Shown: positions 20,349 to 30,290, counted from the stretch's first letter. The stretch: 64,000 nucleotides of DNA from Gammaproteobacteria bacterium (GCA_013214945.1 JABSRT010000020.1:18716-82715), one strand, 5' to 3'. Translations and numbers: made by a program. The notes: a model not told the origin generated them from the sequence alone.

Positions 20349-20524
20349 AAACATCAGCTTGATAATCGTATGCTATTCAGACCACTGGTAAAAAAAAATA
20401 TGTTACTATTGCAATCTGTCAATGTTAATTGGTCTGGCATGCTGATTGGGTGATTTAAATGTTAGACAAATAGCTGTTTATTATAAGATCGTCCATTTTA
20501 TATGCGTTCTAAAAACAAGATCGC

Positions 20525-20566
20525 TTGACAGATAATGCCAACAGGTTATATTTAAAACATTCGTTT
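20525..20566 (+). promoter_or_regulatory. psrA promoter with embedded PsrA-type operator
   Basis: TTGACA (20525-20530) and TATATT (20547-20552) are spaced by 16 bases, a good sigma-70 promoter. Immediately after the -10 box lies AAAC-ATTC-GTTT (20555-20566), an inverted repeat. It agrees with the published PsrA site pattern (AAAC, 2-4 bases, GTTT). A repressor bound here would cover the transcription start, which fits autorepression of psrA as known in Pseudomonas. Confidence 0.6.
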
Positions 20567-20585
20567 AATAAAGGGCTCATTTAGG

Positions 20586-21215
20586 GTGCAAAAAATAGAC
20601 ACAAAAACAAAAATTCTTAATGCCGCAGAACAATTGTTTGCTGAGCGCGGTTATGCTGATACCTCATTGCGTTTAATCACCAGTCAAGCCGAAGTTAACT
20701 TGGCGTCTGTTAATTATCATTTTGGATCTAAAAAAGAACTTATTCAGGCGGTACTGGCGCGATATTTAGATGTATTTACGCCCAAACTTACCGTAGCGAT
20801 TGAAGAATTAAATGGACGTGAAGCTAAATATAATCAAACAGATGTATTTAATAGTTTAATGGAACCATTATTAGAACTTAATGCTTTTCGCCACCGTGGA
20901 ACCACAATTTTCTTGCAATTATTAGGTCGCGGTTATGTCGAAACTCAAGGCCACTTACGTTGGTTTATGACAACCCATTACGGTGACATAATGGGTGCGT
21001 TTAATGCCGCTGTGCAGCAAGCTAATCCTCATTTGTCGAAAGCTGAAGTGTTTTGGCGCTTACACTTTACGCTTGGCAGCGTAGTGTTTACGATGGCATC
21101 GAGTAATGCGTTGTCCGATATCGCAAAGTCTGATTTCAATCAGGATGTTGATATCGAAAATTTGATTAAACGTTTAATTCCATTCATCTCTGCTGGTGTT
21201 AGCGCGCCAGAATAA
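20586..21215 (+). CDS. psrA: TetR-family regulator PsrA (fatty-acid responsive)
   Basis: The 209-residue protein is close to Pseudomonas PsrA at both ends. The DNA-binding part reads AAEQLFAERGYADTSLRLIT and NYHFGSKKELIQAV. The ligand domain has FWRLHFTLGSVVFTM and ends with a PFISAGV block. PsrA represses beta-oxidation and its own gene, and is released by long-chain fatty acids; in Pseudomonas it also activates rpoS. The start is a GTG at 20586. A matching operator sits between the -10 box and this start. A hairpin follows the gene. Confidence 0.88.
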   Translation: MQKIDTKTKILNAAEQLFAERGYADTSLRLITSQAEVNLASVNYHFGSKKELIQAVLARYLDVFTPKLTVAIEELNGREAKYNQTDVFNSLMEPLLELNAFRHRGTTIFLQLLGRGYVETQGHLRWFMTTHYGDIMGAFNAAVQQANPHLSKAEVFWRLHFTLGSVVFTMASSNALSDIAKSDFNQDVDIENLIKRLIPFISAGVSAPE

Positions 21216-21257
21216 GCGCTCGAACATGTCCTTAACCTTGGATTTAGAGTCAAGCGA

Positions 21258-21290
21258 ACGGTCAGGGTCTATAAGAAAAACCCTGACCGT
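21258..21290. repeat. Perfect 11-bp inverted repeat between psrA and zapE
   Basis: ACGGTCAGGGT (21258-21268) and ACCCTGACCGT (21280-21290) are exact reverse complements with an 11-base loop. No T run follows on either strand. It may be a weak terminator, an RNA hairpin or a protein-binding palindrome. Confidence 0.6.
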
Positions 21291-21337
21291 CCAACACATT
21301 CAACAACATCGTTGAACACTATTTGTTGTCGTTAATT

Positions 21338-22519
21338 ATGCCTACCAATTTATTTGAACGTTATCAACAATTCATCAATCAACCGAACGGGGTTGTCGAT
21401 CCGGCGCAATTAGCGGCGGTTGCATTACTGTCTGACCTTGCGACTAAGCTCAATGCTGGGCCAAGCAAAGCTGTAACAGGCATATATTTATGGGGCGATG
21501 TTGGCCGTGGCAAAACATTTCTAATGGATTTGTTTTATGACAGCATTACCGATCAGCCTAAGTTGCGCTTGCACTTCCATCATTTTATGGCGCGAATGCA
21601 TCGTGAACTTAATCTCGAGTCGGGCCATAGCGAACCGCTAAGACGTATTGCCCAACGCTTATCTACTCAATGCCGGGTTTTATGTTTCGATGAGTTTTTT
21701 GTCTCAGACATTGGCGATGCGATGATCTTAGGCCGACTGTTTGAAGCGCTATTCGATTGTGGCGTTACCTTGGTTGCCACATCAAATATCCCAATTGAGA
21801 ACTTATATCAAGGTGGTTTGCAACGTCAGCGGTTCGAGCCAACCATTGAGTTGTTACATCAAAACACGATTAGCTGTCACTTAAATGGCGATCATGACCA
21901 CCGCTTGCGACACTTAACTTATCAGCAAACCTATTTTGAACTTGATCATCAACGCGCGCAGGTTAAATTCAATGAACTGTTTAAGCAAATAAATCACCAG
22001 GGTGATTCAGTTAATGATGCCTTAACTATTTTAGGTCGTAGTATCAAGGTGATCCGAAAGAGTGAAACTGTGGTGTGGTTACATTTTGACGCTATCTGTA
22101 ATGGCCCGCGCAGTGCGCTCGATTATATCGAACTAGCGCGCCAGTTTACAACGATATTGATTAGTGAGGTGCCGATCTTAGGGGGGCAATGTCGATCTTG
22201 GATCCGAGCTCGAGGTACTGAAGACGGCAGCGAAGCAACGGCGACCGGTGAGCGACAATTGAGTTACGCCGGTCAAGACGATCCTGCCCGGCGATTTATC
22301 AGCTTGGTTGACGAACTGTACGATCAAAACGTCCAGCTCTATTTAAGTGCTGATGTTCCACTTAACCAACTCTACAGTGGTGGCGCCTTAAGCTTTGAGT
22401 TTAGGCGAACCTTAAGCCGGCTAACAGAAATGCAATCGTTACAATATCTTGAACGTAAACCGGCCATAACATCTATCACCAAGCTAGCCGTAACTCCGAG
22501 TTGCTTGGCCAAGAGTTAA
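21338..22519 (+). CDS. zapE: AFG1-like ATPase, ZapE family
   Basis: The predicted 393-residue P-loop ATPase matches E. coli ZapE: WGDVGRGKTFLMDLF (Walker A), LHFHHFMARMH, LCFDEFFVSDIGDAM (Walker B) and LVATSNIPIENLY. Near the C-terminus it has DELYDQNVQLYLSADVPL and FEFRRTLSRLTEMQS. ZapE associates with the division ring late in constriction in E. coli. Compared with E. coli there is an extra block of about 25 residues near 290 containing ARGTEDGS and TGERQLSY. I recall this as a normal variant in marine relatives. I start at the ATG at 21338; a TTG five codons upstream is less likely. E. coli zapE lies next to rplM, which is not here. Confidence 0.85.
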   Translation: MPTNLFERYQQFINQPNGVVDPAQLAAVALLSDLATKLNAGPSKAVTGIYLWGDVGRGKTFLMDLFYDSITDQPKLRLHFHHFMARMHRELNLESGHSEPLRRIAQRLSTQCRVLCFDEFFVSDIGDAMILGRLFEALFDCGVTLVATSNIPIENLYQGGLQRQRFEPTIELLHQNTISCHLNGDHDHRLRHLTYQQTYFELDHQRAQVKFNELFKQINHQGDSVNDALTILGRSIKVIRKSETVVWLHFDAICNGPRSALDYIELARQFTTILISEVPILGGQCRSWIRARGTEDGSEATATGERQLSYAGQDDPARRFISLVDELYDQNVQLYLSADVPLNQLYSGGALSFEFRRTLSRLTEMQSLQYLERKPAITSITKLAVTPSCLAKS

Positions 22520-22521
22520 GA

Positions 22522-22569
22522 CTAATACCTCAAGATGCTAATACCTTAAGATGCTTATACCTTAAGAGT
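22522..22569. repeat. Three tandem 16-bp repeats at the zapE/ptrB junction
   Basis: Three consecutive units begin at 22522 (CTAATACCTCAAGATG), 22538 (CTAATACCTTAAGATG) and 22554 (CTTATACCTTAAGAGT). The third runs over the ptrB stop codon at 22562-22564. It lies between two convergent genes and looks like a small slippage-generated array. Confidence 0.8.
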
Positions 22570-24625
22570 TTAATAAACTGATAAAGAATGACATTTCTTG
22601 TGCTTTTTCATGTAGATGACTAAAACGACCCGACGCACCGCCATGCCCGGTCTTCATATCGGTCTTAAACACCAACATATTGTCATCTGTTTTGTATTCG
22701 CGTAATTTGGCGACCCATTTCATCGGTTCAAAGTACTGTACCTGTGAGTCATGCAAACCTGTGGTGACTAATAGGTGAGGGTAGTTTTGTGCCGTGATAT
22801 TGTCGTAGGGTGAATAGCTCAGCATGTAATCGTAATAGACTTTGTCATTAGGATTACCCCACTCGTCATATTCATTGGTGGTCAGTGGAATTGTTTCATC
22901 GAGCATAGTCGTTACTATGTCTAAAAACGGTACATGAATGCCAACACCTAGGTATAACTCGGGCGCCAGATTGACCACCGTACCCATCAGCAATCCACCG
23001 GCGCTGCCACCGCTGGCAAAAATCTTGTCGCGTGCACCATAACCTTGGTCAGCTAAGTAGTGGGTGACGTCGATAAAATCATTAAACGAGTTTTGTTTAT
23101 TAAGTTTTTTGCCATCTTCATACCAGCTACGGCCTAACATTTCACCGCCGCGCACGTGAGCAATAACATAAACAAAGCCACGATCTAATAAACTTAAGGT
23201 CTGACTGCAGAAGCTCGGATCTACAGTTAACCCGTAAGCACCATAGCCATATTGTAACAGCGGGTTGGTACCATCTTGTTTGAACATGTCCAGGCGATAC
23301 ACTAACGACACCGGAATGCTAACACCATCACGCGCCGTGATATGTAATCGTTCTGCTTGATAGTTTTTAGCGTCAAAATCGCCAACAACTTGGTTTTGTT
23401 TTAACAAGGTTCTATTTGTTGTGGCTAAATCAAACTGATAAACAGAACCAGGGGTGGTTAAACTCGAGTAGTATATTCTGACATTATCGCTTTGCGGTTC
23501 AGGGTTATCACCAAGACAGGCATAATAACATGGGTCGTCAAAGACCAGTGTTTGAGTGCCATTGTGCTGATTATGGATCACAAACCGAATTTGGCCTTGC
23601 TCACGCTCAGTAACAACCAAATAATTATCGAACAGTTCAACATGTTCAAGCAATACTTCGCTACGATGCCCGATCACCTCTTGCCACTTTTCACGCTCAA
23701 AGATATCTTCGCTACTGGCTTTCATTAACCTAAAGTTAGGTGCTTGCCAATTAGTGACGATATAAAACCACTGCCCAAGCTTATCAACTTGATATTCGTG
23801 CTGCTCATGAAAATCAATCAGACTTAAAAACTCGCCGCTGGGATCATTGGCATCGAGCACTAGCGTGTCAGTTTCTTCGGTTGCATCAAGACTAATAAAT
23901 AATAGCGATTGGTCGCGGCTTTTACCCAAACTTAAATAGAAGCTAGGATCTTCCTCCTCAAACACTAATACGTCATCACTTTGATTAGTGCCTAAGTAAT
24001 GTCTAAAAACTTGACTGCCGAGCAAGGTTTCGGGGTCTTTTTTGACATAAAACACGGTCTTGTTGTCATTAGCCCACATTAACTGACCTTCAGTTTGCTC
24101 AAGCACGTCATCTAATAACTGCTCGGTATTAAGGTCTTTAATATAAATGGTATAAATACGGCGGCCTTGGGTATCTTGGCTATAACTCATCAACTGGTCA
24201 TTGGGACTTATCGAACAGTCACCGAGCTCATAATAATCATGCCCAGATGCACACCGATTAATATCTAATAACAACTGTTTATTGTCACCAAGATTGTCAG
24301 TTGCGCGATAAAAGCAGTGATATTCGTCATCGCCTTTAATTTCACTGTGGTACCAATAATCACCATCTTTGGTTGGCAAACTGTTGTCGTCTTTGACTAT
24401 TCTAGATTTTAATTCATCAAATAGTTGTTGTTGCAGCGCTGCTTGTGGTTGAAGCACGTTGTGGCAAAATTCATTTTCGGCAGTCAAATGAGCAATCACC
24501 TGTGGATCTTGGCGTTGGTCATCGCGCATCCAATAATAATTGTCAATTCGGCTATCTTGATGCTGGTCTAATTGATGCGGTATTTTTGGTGCAACGGGCG
24601 GGGTCAGTTTAGTTACTTGGGTCAC
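22562..24625 (-). CDS. ptrB: Oligopeptidase B
   Basis: This 687-residue serine peptidase of family S9A cleaves short peptides after Arg or Lys. It has the N-terminal segment YYWMRDDQR, a seven-bladed propeller region to about residue 400 and an alpha/beta-hydrolase domain. The nucleophile motif is GGSAGG with Ser541. YGAYG and HVRGGEMLGRSWYEDGK are family hallmarks. The C-terminal GHGGASGR carries the catalytic His. There is no signal peptide, so it is cytoplasmic. Unlike the S9 protein at 18.2-20.3 kb, its catalytic set is intact. It converges on zapE. Confidence 0.95.
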   Translation of the reverse strand: MTQVTKLTPPVAPKIPHQLDQHQDSRIDNYYWMRDDQRQDPQVIAHLTAENEFCHNVLQPQAALQQQLFDELKSRIVKDDNSLPTKDGDYWYHSEIKGDDEYHCFYRATDNLGDNKQLLLDINRCASGHDYYELGDCSISPNDQLMSYSQDTQGRRIYTIYIKDLNTEQLLDDVLEQTEGQLMWANDNKTVFYVKKDPETLLGSQVFRHYLGTNQSDDVLVFEEEDPSFYLSLGKSRDQSLLFISLDATEETDTLVLDANDPSGEFLSLIDFHEQHEYQVDKLGQWFYIVTNWQAPNFRLMKASSEDIFEREKWQEVIGHRSEVLLEHVELFDNYLVVTEREQGQIRFVIHNQHNGTQTLVFDDPCYYACLGDNPEPQSDNVRIYYSSLTTPGSVYQFDLATTNRTLLKQNQVVGDFDAKNYQAERLHITARDGVSIPVSLVYRLDMFKQDGTNPLLQYGYGAYGLTVDPSFCSQTLSLLDRGFVYVIAHVRGGEMLGRSWYEDGKKLNKQNSFNDFIDVTHYLADQGYGARDKIFASGGSAGGLLMGTVVNLAPELYLGVGIHVPFLDIVTTMLDETIPLTTNEYDEWGNPNDKVYYDYMLSYSPYDNITAQNYPHLLVTTGLHDSQVQYFEPMKWVAKLREYKTDDNMLVFKTDMKTGHGGASGRFSHLHEKAQEMSFFISLLNS

Positions 24626-24904
24626 TTTGGCAGTCCACGATTTTCATGAGCGCTAAGTCTAACGAATAGTCAGATGGAGATCCATTTATTGTGGTCAGCG
24701 GCATAATCTGAGCAATAGCTATTACGCCTAATTGATGGGACTGGCGCTGTTGTACTATACACAAGGGCGCCAAGTTGTTGCCATTTGAGCAGGAGGTCGC
24801 TGTAACTCCAGCTAGCCACGCTGCTCAAACTTGCTTTATCACACAGCAACACTTTCAATCAATTGTGAAGCTAGCTACATTTAAGGTGAACCGAGCCAAT
24901 GGTA

Positions 24905-27481
24905 TTAGCTGGGCGCCGTAATATTTTCCTGCTGTAATAGCAAAGACTTCGCGTCCTGCGCAGTGACTGGGCACGAATAGTAGAAACCTTGCCCAAAAGA
25001 TGCCGACAGCGTGCGTAAATAGTTAGCTTCAACATCAGACTCAATACCTTCGGCGATCACTTTCATATTGAGGTTCTTGGCTAAAGATACAATGGTTTTA
25101 ACAATGGCTTTATGACTAGAATTATGCTCGATATTATAAATAAATGAGCGATCGATTTTTAAAATATCGATTGGGTAACGATGCAGATAGCTTAATGATG
25201 AATAGCCAGTGCCAAAATCATCCAATGCCAGTTTTACCCCGATCTGTTTCAGAGCTTCCATATTTTGTTGGACGGATATTTCGTCTTCAAGCAAACCGCG
25301 TTCGGTTAACTCTAAAATTAAACAGCTTGGCTCGAGTTTGATCAATCTTAATAAACTTGCGACAAAACCAGGCATCGATTTATCGAAAAATTGACTGCAA
25401 TCGAAGTTTGAACTGACATAAAGCGCTGGCATTGACAATTGGGTTTGCCATATTTTTAATTGGCGGGCTGCCTTGGCCAAAATCTGTAAATCGATGTCAC
25501 CAATTAAACCGCTTTCTTCAGCCTGTGGAATAAAATCATCAGGCATCACTAAACCCCGTTTAGTTGAATTCCAACGAGCTAAGGCCTCAAAGCCGACAAT
25601 TTTGTCAGTAGCAAGATCGACAATTGGCTGAAAATAGGGAATAAACTCGCCTTGCTCAAGGCCCTCGCGAATTTCGACTTCAAGATTATAGGTATCAATA
25701 ACCCGCTGATGCATACTGGTATCGAATATTTCGAAACAGCCGCGACCAGAATCTTTTGCTTGATACAAGGCCGTATCGGCATCACGCAGCATGATTAACG
25801 CATTATCATATCGATGAGCGCCATAAAGGATGCCAATACTGGTGCCTATTTGCACTTGTTGCGATAGCAGTGAATAGGGGTGGGCTAACTTCGTGGTCAT
25901 GCGATCGGCGATATCGACGGCTTCACTGTCATTTTCAATATTGGTGATGATCACGACAAACTCATCACCGCCCAAGCGGGCGACCATGTCGGTTTCTCGC
26001 ACCATCGATTTTAGGTCAGCCGCAACTTGTTGTAACAACAAATCGCCAGCGTGGTGACCCAAGGTATCGTTAACGATTTTAAACCGATCTAAATCGAGAA
26101 ATAATACGGCAAAGTGCTCTGCTGGGTCCGATTTCCTAGCGCTGATTGCATGGTTTAGCGTTTCGATGAAAAATGCGCGGTTAGGCAATCCGGTCAGGGC
26201 GTCATGAGAGGCCGTATGTTGCAGTTTTTTCTCGGCCAAATGACGTTGTGCTATTTGACGCTTTAACTCTGCGGTTCTGTCTTCAACTTTTTGCTCAAGA
26301 ATTTCGTGCGCAGCCTCTTTATATTCAGCGGCTTCACGACGTTTGATTGCCATTGATACATGATGAGAAACAAATTTCAAGATGTCAGCGTCTTGCTCGG
26401 TAAAGATAATGTCTGGATTGTAACTTTGCACCACCATAGCACCGATGATTTCACCTTGGCTGATTAACGGTACCCCGAGCCACGAAAAATATTTGGTGGC
26501 AGTTGGTGCTATTTCGCCGGATGAGATTAGTTTACTGATTTCACTTTGCGACAATAAAATTGGCTTTGCCTGTTTTATCACATAATCGATTAAACTATTG
26601 CCGACTGCAACGCGCTTGCCGAGCTGATTATCTAAATCAGTTTCAGTGAATTGGTCTACATGGTAAACCAACTCAATTGTTTGTTCTGTTTGATAATATT
26701 TGGCGACATAGAAATTCGAACAGCTAAGTAATTGACCAATAATATTACGCACTTGATCGTAAAACACTTCGATGGTCAATTTTTTACTGTTGAGCTCTGA
26801 GATATGTAATAAAGACTCTTGCAACAATTCGCTATTTTCATGCTCCCTAATTTGCTCGCGCAATTCACTGGTATGAAATTCTACTGCCTGTTGCAATTGG
26901 CTTTTATGATCCAGAATCTGCAAAGCTAACACTATTTGTTGGGCTGACAAATTTAGTAATGATTGATCTTGTTCACTGTAACTAGGCAAGTCAAGACAAT
27001 GGCTAACTGCCACTATGCCGATCGTATTGCCATTTTTTATTAATGGCACGCCTAACCAATGGATGTCCGGATAAATAGGAGCAATAAGCTGATCATTGAC
27101 CATTTTTTTTAATGTTTGCGGATTGATCCGCAGCTGTTGTTGATTTTCAATGACATAAGCGGTTAAAGAACCGTCTAATTCAGTTAATGAAATTTTTCGC
27201 TGCGGCTTTGTTAAATTCTGATCAACCATGTAGACATATTCTAACTGGCGTGATGCCGGCGCGAATAGTGCAATAAAAAAATGCTCTGCTTTTAATACCG
27301 TATTAACCAGCTGGTGCAGCTGTTTATAGAAGTGCTCAATGTCTTGGCAACCTTCAATAAGTTGATTGAGTTTGGTATGGAATTCATTTAGTTTTTGATA
27401 TTTAGCTTCCAGTTGTGCAATTGGTTGGGCCAATTGGGCATCGATAGCAGACAACTTTGATTTTGATTCTACAATATTCAT
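24905..27481 (-). CDS. GAF-GAF-GGDEF-EAL cyclic-di-GMP protein
   Basis: This soluble 858-residue protein has two related GAF-like sensory domains (about 45-200 and 235-395), a short coiled coil, a GGDEF domain and an EAL domain. GGDEF is intact at 504-508, and RETD five residues before it is a product-inhibition (I) site. EAL at 632-634, ELTE, LDDFGTGYSSL, KIDRSFI and AEGIES are all present, so both cyclase and phosphodiesterase activity are possible. The two GAF domains share SWLGVPLI/HWLGVPLI and G..AV motifs, which suggests a duplication. The ligand is unknown. The 279 bases between it and ptrB hold no convincing gene. Confidence 0.9.
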   Translation of the reverse strand: MNIVESKSKLSAIDAQLAQPIAQLEAKYQKLNEFHTKLNQLIEGCQDIEHFYKQLHQLVNTVLKAEHFFIALFAPASRQLEYVYMVDQNLTKPQRKISLTELDGSLTAYVIENQQQLRINPQTLKKMVNDQLIAPIYPDIHWLGVPLIKNGNTIGIVAVSHCLDLPSYSEQDQSLLNLSAQQIVLALQILDHKSQLQQAVEFHTSELREQIREHENSELLQESLLHISELNSKKLTIEVFYDQVRNIIGQLLSCSNFYVAKYYQTEQTIELVYHVDQFTETDLDNQLGKRVAVGNSLIDYVIKQAKPILLSQSEISKLISSGEIAPTATKYFSWLGVPLISQGEIIGAMVVQSYNPDIIFTEQDADILKFVSHHVSMAIKRREAAEYKEAAHEILEQKVEDRTAELKRQIAQRHLAEKKLQHTASHDALTGLPNRAFFIETLNHAISARKSDPAEHFAVLFLDLDRFKIVNDTLGHHAGDLLLQQVAADLKSMVRETDMVARLGGDEFVVIITNIENDSEAVDIADRMTTKLAHPYSLLSQQVQIGTSIGILYGAHRYDNALIMLRDADTALYQAKDSGRGCFEIFDTSMHQRVIDTYNLEVEIREGLEQGEFIPYFQPIVDLATDKIVGFEALARWNSTKRGLVMPDDFIPQAEESGLIGDIDLQILAKAARQLKIWQTQLSMPALYVSSNFDCSQFFDKSMPGFVASLLRLIKLEPSCLILELTERGLLEDEISVQQNMEALKQIGVKLALDDFGTGYSSLSYLHRYPIDILKIDRSFIYNIEHNSSHKAIVKTIVSLAKNLNMKVIAEGIESDVEANYLRTLSASFGQGFYYSCPVTAQDAKSLLLQQENITAPS

Positions 27482-27680
27482 TACTACAATGATCCCTTTA
27501 ACCTCAAGGTTATACGATTATGTTTAACAAAGGACGATAGCATACTAAGATATTGTCGGCTAGTAAGTTATCGGCACGATTATAAAATATTGTTCTATAA
27601 CAATTTTAACGCTCGAATTTAGCACTATATTGACAATTTTAGATTAGAGTTGAGCAAAATAGGAATTTTGGAGCAGGCAT

Positions 27681-27714
27681 AAAAAAGCCCACTTCACCAG
27701 GTGAAGTGGGCTTT
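27681..27714 (-). terminator. Rho-independent terminator after icd
   Basis: On the minus strand AAAGCCCACTTCACC and GGTGAAGTGGGCTTT form a near-perfect 15-base-pair stem ending in six T. It lies about 30 bases after the icd stop. Confidence 0.93.
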
Positions 27715-27744
27715 TAATTAGGAAATAATAAGAGAATTACTTAA

Positions 27745-29973
27745 TTATTGCTTCGCGGCTGCAATTGCAGCGTTGAAGGTTTTACTTGGACGCATAATTT
27801 TCTTAACTGCATCACGGTTAGGGTGGAAGTAACCACCAGGTACAGTAGGACGACCTTGTACAGCACTCATCTCAGCAATGATTTTTTGTTCGTTGTCTGA
27901 CAGAGTTTGTGCAAACTCTTTAAACTTAGCGGCCAATTCTACATCGTCAGTTTGAGCTGCAACTTCTTGAGCCCAGTACAATGCAAGATAGAAGTGGCTG
28001 CCACGGTTATCAAGTTCGCCAGTGCGACGTGATGGTGACTTATTATTTTGTAATAAGGTTGTCGTTGCTGCATCTAGGGTGTTAGCTAAGATAGTTGCGG
28101 ACGCGTTATTTTGCTTACGGCCCATATCTTCTAAAGAAACTGCAATCGCCATAAATTCACCGAGTGAATCCCAACGTAAATGGTTTTCTTCAACAACCTG
28201 TTGCACATGGCGTGGAGCTGAACCACCAGCACCCGTTTCATACATACCGCCGCCTGAAAGCATCGGCACAATTGACAGCATTTTAGCTGACGTACCAAGT
28301 TCCATAATTGGGAATAGATCAGTTAGGTAATCACGTAATACGTTACCAGTAACAGAAATAGTATCTAAGCCACGACGTTGACGTTCCATAGAAACACGGA
28401 TCGCTTGGTTATAATCCATCTTAGAAATACTAAGACCTTCAGTATCGTGCTCTTGAAGATAGAAATCGACTTTCTTCATTAGTTCCATGTCGTGAGCACG
28501 CTCAGGATCTAACCAGAAAATAGCTGGAGTATTAGAATTACGAGCACGTGTTACGCCAAGTTTAACCCAATCACGCACTGGTGCATCTTTAGTTTGACAA
28601 GCACGCCAAATATCGCCTTTCTCAACGTGGTGCTCAGTTAGCACTGTGCCATCAGTGGTTACGATACGCATAACGCCATCACATTCCATTTCGAATGTCT
28701 TGTCGTGAGAACCGTATTCTTCAGCTTTTTTAGCCATTAGACCAACGTTAGGTACCGTACCCATAGTGGTTGGATCGAATGCGCCGTGAGTTTTACAAAA
28801 ATCAATCATTTCTTGGTAAATACGGGCATAAGTACTTTCAGGCATAATGGCCTTAGTATCTTTTAGCTTACCGTCAGCACCCCACATTTGCCCAGAGCTA
28901 CGGATCATTGCTGGCATAGAAGCATCAACGATAACATCACTAGGTACGTGCAGGTTAGAAACACCTTTAACTGAATCAACCATCGCCATTTCAGGACGGG
29001 TTACATAACAAGCTTGAATATCACGCTCGATCTGTTCACGTTGAGTTCGTGGCAAAGTCTGAATTTTGTCATAGATGTTGCCTAAACCAAGGTTCGGGTT
29101 AACTTCTAACTTTTCGAAAATTGCAGCATGCTTATCAAACACGTCGCGGTAAAATACTTTAACAGCATGACCGAATACGATTGGGTGAGAAACTTTCATC
29201 ATGGTTGCTTTTACGTGCAGCGACCACATCACACCAGTTTCTTTACAGTCTTGTAAGGTTTTTTCAAAAAACTTGTCTAAAGCTTTGCTGCTCATGAACA
29301 TGCCGTCGATGATTTCACCTTGCTCAAGTGATAATTCTTTCATCACTTTTACATTGCCACCCGTTGGGGTAAATTCAATTCGGACATCTGTTGCATTTTC
29401 AACGGTAGCAGACTGCTCACTTGAGAAGAAATCGCCTTCACGCATGAAATCAGCATGAGTACGTGAAGCTTGGCTCCACTTACCCATCGAGTGTGGGAAT
29501 TTTTTAACGTAAGCCTTTACCGCCGGTGGAGCACGACGATCAGAATTACCTTCACGCAATACTGGGTTTACCGCACTACCAAGAATTTTCGAATAACGAG
29601 CAGCGATCGCTGCTTCTTCTTCAGTATGTGGGTTAAGGCTTAAATCAGGAATATGGTAACCTTGGCTTTGCAACTCTTTAATACAATCAACTAACTGTGG
29701 AACAGAAGCACTGATATTAGGTAATTTGATGATGTTAGCATCAGAATCTTGAGTTAATTGACCTAAAAATATAAGACCATCTTCAACCTGTTGCTGAGCT
29801 GTTAAATTCTCTGGGAATGCTGCTAATACACGCGCACCGAGTGAAATGTCACTTAGTTTTACATCAATGTCGGCCGCTGAGGCGAAAGTGCGGAAAATTG
29901 GTAACAGTGAACAGGTCGCTAATGAAGGAGCTTCATCAGTCAGTGTGTAATAGATAGTTTTTTTATTTGACAT
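27745..29973 (-). CDS. icd: Monomeric NADP-dependent isocitrate dehydrogenase
   Basis: The 742-residue protein is of the monomeric IDH class (IDH-II), unrelated in size to the 45-kDa dimeric enzyme. It converts isocitrate to 2-oxoglutarate and CO2 with NADP+ in the TCA cycle. Family hallmarks are the N-terminal IYYTLTDEAP, NSDRRAP, SHDKTFE, FWLDPERAHD and the long block around SATILANTLDAAT. Length matches the roughly 740 residues of Azotobacter and Colwellia enzymes. A purine-rich GGGAA precedes the ATG. It is flanked by its own terminator and is probably a single-gene unit. Confidence 0.96.
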   Translation of the reverse strand: MSNKKTIYYTLTDEAPSLATCSLLPIFRTFASAADIDVKLSDISLGARVLAAFPENLTAQQQVEDGLIFLGQLTQDSDANIIKLPNISASVPQLVDCIKELQSQGYHIPDLSLNPHTEEEAAIAARYSKILGSAVNPVLREGNSDRRAPPAVKAYVKKFPHSMGKWSQASRTHADFMREGDFFSSEQSATVENATDVRIEFTPTGGNVKVMKELSLEQGEIIDGMFMSSKALDKFFEKTLQDCKETGVMWSLHVKATMMKVSHPIVFGHAVKVFYRDVFDKHAAIFEKLEVNPNLGLGNIYDKIQTLPRTQREQIERDIQACYVTRPEMAMVDSVKGVSNLHVPSDVIVDASMPAMIRSSGQMWGADGKLKDTKAIMPESTYARIYQEMIDFCKTHGAFDPTTMGTVPNVGLMAKKAEEYGSHDKTFEMECDGVMRIVTTDGTVLTEHHVEKGDIWRACQTKDAPVRDWVKLGVTRARNSNTPAIFWLDPERAHDMELMKKVDFYLQEHDTEGLSISKMDYNQAIRVSMERQRRGLDTISVTGNVLRDYLTDLFPIMELGTSAKMLSIVPMLSGGGMYETGAGGSAPRHVQQVVEENHLRWDSLGEFMAIAVSLEDMGRKQNNASATILANTLDAATTTLLQNNKSPSRRTGELDNRGSHFYLALYWAQEVAAQTDDVELAAKFKEFAQTLSDNEQKIIAEMSAVQGRPTVPGGYFHPNRDAVKKIMRPSKTFNAAIAAAKQ

Positions 29974-30290
29974 TTTATTTCCCTAAAATTTTCAGTAAAA
30001 ACGCAATGACTCAAACTAAAGTAACGTTTGGTTAACTTTATTCCAGCATTTAAGTCATCGGATGAAACATTTTATAAACGTGGGCCGTAGTATACCCAAA
30101 TATTTGAAATACTGTAGTGCCCAAAACCGAATATTTAACCAAAATAGACTAAAGTTTGTGCTTTAAGCGACTATTTTACGTAATAAAATGACGAAAAATA
30201 TAAATAACTATTCAGTCGCTGTGGAATGGCAAGACTAAAGCAGCAATAACAGGTCTGACCAACCGACCTAAAATTGCTGCTTTATTAGCA
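29974..30290. other. Gap between icd and the LEA-2 lipoprotein gene
   Basis: These 317 AT-rich bases must hold the icd promoter (minus strand) but show no clear box. The only obvious element is a long hairpin at 30237-30283: AAAGCAGCAAT and ATTGCTGCTTT, with an inner AGGTC/GACCT pair. It lies just after the lipoprotein gene on the minus strand. Its T tract there is poor, so it is at best a weak terminator. Confidence 0.5.

Noticed and set aside
21338..22519. Extra 25-residue block in ZapE as a novel insertion
   Set aside because: I recall the ARGTEDGS-containing block as common in marine gammaproteobacterial homologues, so it is not specific to this gene.
24670..24858. 62-residue minus-strand frame between the GGDEF-EAL gene and ptrB
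   Set aside because: It starts with TTG, has no ribosome site and no recognisable motif; probably chance.
27681..27714. Long hairpin considered as a repeat element
   Set aside because: The six T following on the minus strand and its place after icd make it a plain terminator.
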